This document shows, piece after piece, positions 57,963 to 64,000 of a stretch of DNA of 64,000 bases. The notes beneath the pieces are model-generated. The model was given only the letters and a program-made list of their open reading frames with translations. It was not told where the DNA came from and searched no databases. Position 1 is the stretch's first letter, and each line of letters opens with the position of its first letter. Source of the stretch: Actinoplanes sp. TFC3. GTDB taxonomy: Bacteria > Actinomycetota > Actinomycetes > Mycobacteriales > Micromonosporaceae. Made by a program: the position numbers and the translations under genes. The stretch lies in assembly GCF_001553785.1 (NCBI RefSeq), contig NZ_LOJP01000001.1:5359925-5423924 (forward strand). The letters run 5' to 3'.

Positions 57963-60233
57963 CTAATTCGCTGGTGGGTTTGGGGACAGGGCACTGGTGG
58001 TGTTGCCCTGGTTCAGGAACGTGGTGAGTTGTTGCGCGGTCAGTGGTTTGGCGAAGAGGTAGCCCTGGGCCAGGTGGCAGCCGAGGAGTTGCAGTTCGGT
58101 GGCTTGCGCGGCGGTTTCGACGCCTTCGGCGAGGGTGTTCATGCAGAGGACCTGGGCGAGCCGGATGATGGCTTCGGCGACGGCGGCGCCGCGGGTGGTG
58201 CTGTCAAGTTTCGCCACAAAGCTGCGATCGATTTTCAGGACGTCGACGGGTAGTTGAGTGAGTTGGTGCAGAGAGGAGTAGCCGGTGCCGAAGTCGTCGA
58301 TGGCGATTTTGATGCCATGCCGGCGCAACTCCTCCAGTACCGGGATGGCGAAGTCCTCGTCGACGATCGCGGACTCGGTAATCTCGAGATTGAGCGCTTC
58401 TGCGGGTAGGCCGGTCTGGGTCAGGACCCTGAGCACGTCGTTGAGGAACAGCGGCTCCTTGAGTTGGATCGCGGAGATGTTGACCGCAGCGTGCAGGTCG
58501 GCGCGCTCGGTGCTTTCGGTGCGCCAGCGCTGGAGTTGCTCGCAGGTTTCGCGAAGCACGCTCATGCCGAGTTGGTGGATGACGCCGATGCGTTCGGCGA
58601 TCGGAATGAACTCCATCGGCGAGACTGCACCGAGCTGCGGGTGCTGCCAGCGCAGCAGTGCCTCCATGCCCACGGGCCGGCGTGTGCCCAGGTCGACGAC
58701 CGGCTGGTAAACGACGGTGAACTGATCGGTGCCGACCGCTTGGAGCAGGGCGTCGCCGACCATGGTGTCGCGGGTGCGCCGGTCGGTCATCGCCGGGTCC
58801 CAGACTTTCCAGCCGTGGTTGCCGGAGCGTTTCGACTCGTACATGGCCAGATCGGCACGACGCTTGAGGTCCTCAGCGGTGTCGTCGGGACGGGCTGTGG
58901 CCAGTCCGATGCTGGCCTTGATGGTGATCGTGTCACTGCCGGCGGGTACCGGATTGGCATCCAGCGAGGCAAGGATCCGTTCGGCGACTGTCACAGCCTT
59001 ATCGTCCTGGCTGACGTCTTCGAGTACGACGACGAACTCGTCGCCGCCGATGCGGGCGGCAACATCGCCGTGGCGGGTCTCGTCACGCAGCAGCCGGGCG
59101 AATTCGATGAGCAGGCGGTCACCGACGTCATGGCCGTAGCGGTCGTTGACCTGTTTGAAGCCGTCCAGATCGAGCAGCATCACCGCGGGTTGCTTCTGGC
59201 GCTGCAGGGCTTGCTGGAGGGCATCATGCAGACCGGTCAGGTTGGCCAGTCCGGTGAGCGGGTCGGTCTCATTGAGCCGGCGGCTCTCCCGCAGCGAGAT
59301 GATCTGCCGCACGGCCAGCGCCGTGGTCATCGCCGTCTGAATGATGGACAGCCCACCCCACAACGCCAAAGCATGCTGACGGACAGTGACCACCAGCATC
59401 AGGGTGTTCCCCAGCCCTACGCCGACGTAGGGCAGGTGGGTCAGCCACGGCGGTATCCGTAGGATCCGTGTCCGGTCAGGGGGTACCGCAGTGGCGGGCG
59501 AGCTGGCGAGTATCGCCGCAACCGTCATCAACAGTGACGCGGTGATCAGAGCTGCACAAAGCAGAAACGAGTTCTGTGCCCGCGAACCATGAAGGGTCGC
59601 GGCGGAGAACGCCGAATAGCTGACGGCGTAGAGCAGAGTGCCGGCGAACAGGACGGTCAGTGGTTGCGTCAGCCGGGTCACCGCCCCCCGCAGCAGCACT
59701 GCGGTCACCGCAGCCAACGCCATCAGTTGACTCGCAACCGACCCGAGGTCGAGAAGCCATCGGAGGCCCGGTCGGGCTGCTGCAGGGGCAAGGACGAAGT
59801 ACCAGGCGAGCATCAGGCCGCTGAAGAACACGGTGGCGACCTCGGCCACGAAACCCCAGCGCTGGGCACCGCGCACTCGGGCGACTGACACCGTCGTTGC
59901 AGCGATCGCGAGGCACACGAACATTGCCATCCCACCGAGAGCGCCGGCCCACTGCCACCCGGTGCTCCCGGTGATCGAATACAGGGCGTACCAGATTCCA
60001 CTGACCAGCGACAACACCCGGCTGGCAGCGATCAGGCGCCACGTCAACGGCCCCGCCGCATGTCGCGCCGCCTTCACACTGAAGAAGACACCGACGGCGT
60101 TAAGCACCACCAGCGAGACTCTCAACACGGCCGGCCGCAGCTCCGCATCAATGAGTGCTATCGCCTGTCCCGCCACCACCGCAGCGATCAGCACTATCGC
60201 CACACCGGGCAGCATTCTTGATCGACGCTCCAC
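57963..60233 (-). CDS. Membrane GGDEF-EAL protein, bifunctional c-di-GMP enzyme
   Basis: About eight helices in the first 290 residues form a sensor. The GGDEF domain has DPLTGLANLTG and ARIGGDEF with RHGD as I-site. The EAL domain shows GMEALLRWQHP, NLEITESAI and DDFGTGYSSLHQL, so both active sites look intact and either activity may dominate. GTG 60233 is chosen because helices begin directly after; open sequence to 60332 is the alternative. Convergent with the reductase gene at 13 bases. Confidence 0.93.
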   Translation of the reverse strand: MERRSRMLPGVAIVLIAAVVAGQAIALIDAELRPAVLRVSLVVLNAVGVFFSVKAARHAAGPLTWRLIAASRVLSLVSGIWYALYSITGSTGWQWAGALGGMAMFVCLAIAATTVSVARVRGAQRWGFVAEVATVFFSGLMLAWYFVLAPAAARPGLRWLLDLGSVASQLMALAAVTAVLLRGAVTRLTQPLTVLFAGTLLYAVSYSAFSAATLHGSRAQNSFLLCAALITASLLMTVAAILASSPATAVPPDRTRILRIPPWLTHLPYVGVGLGNTLMLVVTVRQHALALWGGLSIIQTAMTTALAVRQIISLRESRRLNETDPLTGLANLTGLHDALQQALQRQKQPAVMLLDLDGFKQVNDRYGHDVGDRLLIEFARLLRDETRHGDVAARIGGDEFVVVLEDVSQDDKAVTVAERILASLDANPVPAGSDTITIKASIGLATARPDDTAEDLKRRADLAMYESKRSGNHGWKVWDPAMTDRRTRDTMVGDALLQAVGTDQFTVVYQPVVDLGTRRPVGMEALLRWQHPQLGAVSPMEFIPIAERIGVIHQLGMSVLRETCEQLQRWRTESTERADLHAAVNISAIQLKEPLFLNDVLRVLTQTGLPAEALNLEITESAIVDEDFAIPVLEELRRHGIKIAIDDFGTGYSSLHQLTQLPVDVLKIDRSFVAKLDSTTRGAAVAEAIIRLAQVLCMNTLAEGVETAAQATELQLLGCHLAQGYLFAKPLTAQQLTTFLNQGNTTSALSPNPPAN

Positions 60234-60381
60234 AGGCGTTACATCGACACAATCGCCCTGCGATAAAGCGTGACCCCGCAGTTGCTCCTGATCAGGCCAA
60301 AGCGGCATGCATGACCGTGGAGGGCTTGTCACCTACGCAGGGTTGGAGTGGTGGGGGCCAGCTATACCATCGGCCTGACCT

Positions 60382-60400
60382 GGATACCTCTTGTATCCAA
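60382..60400. promoter_or_regulatory. Palindrome TGGATAC-N5-GTATCCA
   Basis: Seven-base arms around CTCTT. The shape resembles GntR-type operators. It lies 149 bases upstream of the GGDEF-EAL start and 450 before the GH20 gene. Confidence 0.4.
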
Positions 60401-60850
60401 AAATCAGCAGGCGATGGCCCCAGGGGCGCTTCGGTACGGGGGCAGGGGGACTTCAACGCCGGTTTACTGACGCCGCTGCCGACCGAGAGTTGCTGTTCGA
60501 CCGCGAACAGGCCGGCGTTGGCTGCGACCGGTCGGGCGCTCCATGCGGCTGCGCGTGGGCGCATAGGCTGAGCGAGTGGTCGCCGATCCGGAAGCGAACC
60601 CGGCCGGGATGACGCCGCAGGTGGAGTGTGCCTCGGATAGAGGCGCGTGGCTGGCTGGGCCGGCGGACGGCAGCCGCGCTGGTGGCCGGTTTGCTGGCCA
60701 GCGAGGCTTTTGGTGGATCAAGCGACTACGCCGTCTTCACGGTTACCATGAACAACCCCGGCGAACTCCTGGGCGGCCGTATTCAGCATCACCTGACTCG
60801 CAGACCCCCTCGGTTCCGTTCCTGGCTCGCGTAGGAAAGGCAGTGACGCC
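60401..60850. other. Intergenic region before the GH20 gene
   Basis: No convincing gene. A frame from GTG 60628 to 60834 has a hydrophobic start (LGRRTAAALVAGLLASEAFG) and could be a small exported protein, but lacks codon bias and a strong ribosome site. Confidence 0.45.
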
Positions 60851-62407
60851 ATGCGCCCCGGACAAGGAAGGCTCCTCGCAGTCCTCCTTCTAACTGCAGG
60901 ATGCACGCTGGCTGCAGGATGCACGCTGACATCCGCATCCGCACGAGCCACCGCCTCGGCGCCACCGGCCACCATCCCGTCCATCCAGCAATGGACAGCC
61001 GCCTCGGGGAACTACACCTTCACCGCGGCATCACGGATCGTGACGAGTACCGCAGACTTGCAGCCCGCTGCGGGACTGCTCGCCGCGGACCTGCGGGCCA
61101 TCACCGGCTATCCAGTGCCGATCGCGTCCGGCACCCCAGCCGACGGTGACGTCCTCCTGACCACAGGCAGTTTCGGCGACGAGGGCTATCGGCTCGCTCT
61201 GGCCGGCACCGCCACGATCAGCGGCAGCACCACCGGGGTTTTCTACGGAACCCAGACCCTGCTGCAGATGCTCAAGCAGGACCGATCCCTGCCCCAAGGC
61301 ACCGCCACCGACGCGCCGGTCTACCGCGATCGCGGCTTCATGATCGACACCGGCCGCAAGTTCTACACCATCGACTGGCTACGCGCTCGGGTACGCGAAC
61401 TGGCGTACCTGAAGTACAACCGGCTGCACCTGCACCTGACCGACGACCAGGAATTCCGCATCGAGAGCAACAGCCACCCCGAGGTCGTGTCGGCAACGCA
61501 CTACACCAAAGCGCAGATCGCCGACCTCGTGGCATATGCGGCCCAGTACCAGATAACGATCGTTCCCGAGATCGACATGCCTGGGCACATGACCCGCATC
61601 CTGCGGGACAAACCCAGCCTCAGCCTGGTGCGCAACAACGGCACACGCAGCCTGGACCTGTCCAGCGACCAGGCCTGGCCCTTGGCCCGCGATCTGATCA
61701 CCGAGTACCTACCTCTCTTCACCGGCCCCTACTGGCATCTCGGCGCCGACGAATGGCTCAGCACCGCGGAAATCTCCCAGTTCCCGCAGCTCGACCAGCG
61801 CGCCCAACAACTGTTCGGCGACTCCGCTACCGGCCGGGACCTGCAATACGACTTCATCAACAAGGTCAACGACCTGGTACGGGCCAACGGCAAGACCCTA
61901 CGGATCTGGAACGACCAACTCGTCCCGGGAACCGTCGTCGACGTCGCGCCGACCGTCCAGATTGCACACTGGTACGGCACGACCGACATGACCCCGCAGA
62001 CCCTCGCCGATCGCGGCCACGACCTCATCAACGCCAACTGGAACCAGCTGTACTACATCATCGGCATCAGCCGGCCCGACCCTGCTGCCATCTACGAATC
62101 GTTCGTTCCCAACCAGTTCGCCTTTGACACCGGCAACACCACCATCGCAAGGCTTGACCCGCACTTGCTGGGCTCTCAGCTGAGCCTCTGGGGCGAGCCC
62201 GGCCGCGACGAGCCCGAGAACGACATCGCCACCAACCTGAAGAACCCGCTGCGGGCCCTCATCCAGATCACCTGGGGCTCGCCGAAACCCACTTCGACGT
62301 ACAACACGTACACCGCCATCATCAGAGCCGTCGGAGACGCACCCGCCGGTGGCACCGCTCCTGTGACACCGACACCGACGGCGTCCGCACAGTTCAAGGT
62401 GCGGTAA
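60851..62407 (+). CDS. GH20 beta-N-acetylhexosaminidase lipoprotein
   Basis: The catalytic pair Asp300-Glu301 in YWHLGADEW is intact, with the upstream HLHLTDDQEFRIES and DMPGHM strands. An N-terminal GH20b-like domain precedes the barrel. Lipoboxes LLTAGC (Cys18) and LAAGC (Cys24) arise from a 15-base direct repeat (CAGGATGCACGCTG), so two lipidation sites compete. It should release GlcNAc from chitin or glycans outside the cell. GGAAAGG precedes the ATG. Confidence 0.92.
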   Translation: MRPGQGRLLAVLLLTAGCTLAAGCTLTSASARATASAPPATIPSIQQWTAASGNYTFTAASRIVTSTADLQPAAGLLAADLRAITGYPVPIASGTPADGDVLLTTGSFGDEGYRLALAGTATISGSTTGVFYGTQTLLQMLKQDRSLPQGTATDAPVYRDRGFMIDTGRKFYTIDWLRARVRELAYLKYNRLHLHLTDDQEFRIESNSHPEVVSATHYTKAQIADLVAYAAQYQITIVPEIDMPGHMTRILRDKPSLSLVRNNGTRSLDLSSDQAWPLARDLITEYLPLFTGPYWHLGADEWLSTAEISQFPQLDQRAQQLFGDSATGRDLQYDFINKVNDLVRANGKTLRIWNDQLVPGTVVDVAPTVQIAHWYGTTDMTPQTLADRGHDLINANWNQLYYIIGISRPDPAAIYESFVPNQFAFDTGNTTIARLDPHLLGSQLSLWGEPGRDEPENDIATNLKNPLRALIQITWGSPKPTSTYNTYTAIIRAVGDAPAGGTAPVTPTPTASAQFKVR

Positions 62408-62764
62408 CACTTCCCGGCAGCGGACGGTCCACCAAGCGCACACCGCCACCAGCGAGGGCGGCACCAAGGCCGGCGCCGGCAAGGGAGCGGGTTGGCAGAC
62501 AGCTCCGACAGATGACCAGGTCGCGGCTACCGGAGCCTGCTGCGCTTCCACAAGGCGAGTCGAGCTCTCGCCGAACGCCTTGGCGACGGGCCAGTGATCC
62601 GCGACAACGACGCAGAGCCGAACAACAGGCCATCGACCCGGACCCGGCCGGAGCCTCTCAGCACTATCTGAATCCGGACAACGCTCACGCATCACCGCCG
62701 GATTTGATGCCACTCACCATGACCGCAGCGGTTTACGGAGGGACGACTCAAATCCTCATCGAGG
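62408..62764. other. Intergenic region after the GH20 gene
   Basis: A frame at 62512-62793 is open but ends in the tRNA-Thr terminator and shows no coding character. I see nothing else here. Confidence 0.5.
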
Positions 62765-62803
62765 AAAAATGCCCTGACCTGCGTTTCCGCTGATCAGGGC
62801 ATT
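62765..62803 (-). terminator. Terminator after the tRNA-Thr 3' fragment
   Basis: Read leftward: AATGCCCTGA-N16-TCAGGGCATT followed by TTTCC. A 10-bp perfect stem with a T-run. It sits four bases from the end of the tRNA fragment, as expected for the original tRNA-Thr terminator. Confidence 0.85.
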
Positions 62804-62806
62804 ACA

Positions 62807-62846
62807 TGGAGCCGCCTGACGGAATCGAACCGTCGACCTACGCTGC
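62807..62846 (-). mobile_element. 3' end of a tRNA-Thr gene, probable attachment site
   Basis: Read leftward, the sequence ends with T-arm GACGG-TTCGATT-CCGTC, acceptor AGGCGGC, T and encoded CCA, preceded by GCGTAGGTC. This agrees with the last 40 bases of actinomycete tRNA-Thr. No D-arm, anticodon arm or 5' acceptor strand exists upstream. Tyrosine recombinases use this part of tRNAs as att core and leave such a copy at the far end of an element. Confidence 0.75.
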
Positions 62847-63170
62847 TCGACCACCGGGCCTCCCGGCTTGTCAATGATTGTTACAAGTAGCCACTGACCT
62901 GCAAAGATGCCGGATCGAACTAGTCATTGTTCGTCACCCGTAGTCGTCTGTTGGCGGGGGTTTTCGGGGGGTAAACGGGGGGCGCAATCGTAGATGCTGG
63001 GACGACCACGCCGTCGCATCAGCCCTGGTGGCGCCCAATCGCCGGGACGGTCACCAGCACCGCGATCAGCCCGCGGCGTAACCCGAATCGTGCGTCGCCT
63101 CGAGAATATTCCCTTCCTGAAGAACCCGGGTGCCAGGAACGGCTCGCCGTCCCCCGACACCCGCCAGCTT
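62847..63170. other. Region just inside the putative integrated element
   Basis: No gene seen. Contains CTTGT-N11-ACAAG near 62868-62888 and a G-rich stretch near 62950-62990. It may hold recombinase arm sites, which I cannot confirm. Confidence 0.4.
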
Positions 63171-63701
63171 CTAGGGTTCGGGATTCTCACCGCTACTGAG
63201 TTCCTCGTTGCGGCGCCGTGGCCGGAAGACGTCGACGATGGCGCCGAGCGCCCCTTGAGGATCGTGGTACTCCGTGACGGTGCGCGTCTCGAACGAGCCG
63301 TCCTTACGCCGCACGACACGGGTCTCGCTACGCTTCACGTTTCTCGTGACTAGCAGATAGACGCCGTATACGCAGCTGACCGACACCACGGCGACCTCGA
63401 TGAGCGGCATCTTTCCCTTGGCCTCGAGGATAGCGTCGCGCACCGACTCGCGCGCTTCGCCGTCCTCGTCCCACCCGGCGCTAAGCACGAACAGCGCCAC
63501 CGCGTCGACGACGCCGGGATCCTGCTCCAGGCGTGCCAGACTCGCCGAGACGGCGTCGAGCCGGTCCTCACCGACGAGGGCGGCGTGCATGTCCTCGGGG
63601 GTCACATCCGGGAATCGGTCGGCGATGTAGTAGCGCAGCGCCTGCTGCACCACGTCGTTGTCGGCGTGCTGCTGGGCGAGAAAATCCGTAAAGGTCGGCA
63701 T
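63171..63701 (-). CDS. Single-span membrane protein paired with a CHAT protein
   Basis: 176 residues: an N-terminal helical domain of about 95 residues (PTFTDFLAQQHADNDVVQQA), one membrane helix (MPLIEVAVVSVSCVYGVYLL) and a basic cytosolic tail (RNVKRSETRVVRRKDGSFET). Not recognised. ATG 63701 overlaps the CHAT stop (TGATG) and has AAGGAG seven bases upstream. Being the immediate partner of a caspase-like protein, it may be its target or membrane effector; that is inference. Confidence 0.7.
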   Translation of the reverse strand: MPTFTDFLAQQHADNDVVQQALRYYIADRFPDVTPEDMHAALVGEDRLDAVSASLARLEQDPGVVDAVALFVLSAGWDEDGEARESVRDAILEAKGKMPLIEVAVVSVSCVYGVYLLVTRNVKRSETRVVRRKDGSFETRTVTEYHDPQGALGAIVDVFRPRRRNEELSSGENPEP

Positions 63702-64000
63702 CACCAGGCTCCTTCGACGATGAAACTTTGTGACCGCCAGTCAGGAAGGCCATTGTTGCGCAGGTACGTGGCCGTGATGCGGACGGCAGCGCTCGGCGCG
63801 ACGCCCGTCTGCAGGAGATGCGCCAGCCGGGACAGCACCGGGAAGATGTCGGCCCCGATCACGTCCCATTGCGGAGCCACCAGCGTCGACAGCCCTACGA
63901 ACCGCATCCCTGCCAGCACCCCGGTGTTGTAGCCGATTGCCGCCTCGGACATCAGCGCGGAGCTGCAGGCGCCGGAGAGCAGTGTCGCCGGCGCGGAGGC
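63701..64000 (-). CDS. CHAT-domain caspase-like protein, C-terminal part, cut by window edge
   Basis: The 99 visible residues read ASAPATLLSGACSSALMSEA, GVLAGMRFVGLSTLVAPQWD and DIFPVLSRLAHLLQTGVAPS. The SGACSS segment carries the catalytic Cys of CHAT/caspase-HetF proteases, followed by the typical strand and VAPQW motif. The His and the N-terminal sensor lie outside the window. CHAT proteases often act in bacterial immunity by cutting a partner. Confidence 0.8.
   Translation of the reverse strand, partial: ASAPATLLSGACSSALMSEAAIGYNTGVLAGMRFVGLSTLVAPQWDVIGADIFPVLSRLAHLLQTGVAPSAAVRITATYLRNNGLPDWRSQSFIVEGAW

Noticed and set aside
62512..62793. 93-codon frame after the GH20 gene
   Set aside because: Runs into the tRNA-Thr terminator, has no ribosome site and no coding bias.

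Overview
The window is high-GC DNA from a filamentous actinomycete. The best fit is Micromonosporaceae, probably Actinoplanes-like. Reasons: GTG and TTG starts are common, genes are short-spaced with GTGA/ATGA stop-start overlaps, and several start codons lie 6-7 nt after a TANNNT box, which suggests leaderless transcripts. The gene content also fits: XRE/DUF5753 with DUF397 partners, DUF6232-type proteins, a futalosine-pathway pair (mqnB, mqnD), a bacterial XPB helicase with its partner, Ku/LigD, and many secreted hydrolases.

Layout. 1-1.5 kb: a large unrecognised protein, cut by the window edge. 1.7-17 kb: secreted and cell-surface proteins (beta-helix protein, papain-like protease with IPT/TIG repeats, GH3 lipoprotein, S8 protease), a TPR-GGDEF protein and a strip of gene wreckage (9.95-11.4 kb). 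17-24.9 kb: a stand-alone LigD-type polymerase, a membrane GGDEF protein, a divergent MFS/MerR pair and surface or membrane proteins. 25-28 kb: a DesK/DesR-like two-component pair divergent from a fatty-acid desaturase. 28-33 kb: a GNAT protein with an odd insertion, an acyl-CoA synthetase and a CDP-alcohol phosphatidyltransferase. 33.1-33.5 kb: promoter, Arg-rich leader peptide, terminator, tRNA-Arg(ACG), tRNA-Lys(CTT) and a tRNA-like CAT element. 33.6-38.6 kb: pyruvate dehydrogenase (quinone), a DUF574-type methyltransferase, and a coupled membrane protein/histidine kinase/response regulator operon. 39-40.7 kb: menaquinone synthesis through futalosine. 40.7-46.3 kb: cold-shock protein, HAD phosphatase, XPB partner and XPB helicase. 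46.3-47.8 kb: PadR/HAAS pair with a clear operator. 47.8-50.7 kb: NHEJ locus (ligase and polymerase divergent from Ku). 50.7-53 kb: NUDIX, DJ-1/PfpI and small membrane proteins. 53-56.7 kb: two DUF6232-like paralogues with duplicated leaders, followed by XRE/DUF5753 and two DUF397 genes. 56.7-62.4 kb: FAD-dependent reductase, GGDEF-EAL protein and GH20 lipoprotein. 62.8 kb to the end: the 3' end of a tRNA-Thr gene, read as an attachment site, followed by what looks like the edge of an integrated element carrying a CHAT-domain protein and a membrane partner.

How the parts work together. Ku, a LigD-type ligase and two separate LigD-type polymerases supply end joining, and XPB with its partner supplies another repair activity. 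MqnB and MqnD belong to the same menaquinone route, which the FAD reductase may modify. Three GGDEF proteins, all with an intact I-site, indicate c-di-GMP signalling. The most unusual features are the leader peptide and terminator in front of tRNA-Arg, the tRNA-like CAT element, the shared TGC-N6-GCAG boxes with duplicated hairpin leaders in the DUF6232/XRE region, and the CHAT pair beside the tRNA-Thr scar. All calls come from reading the sequence; no database search was run.
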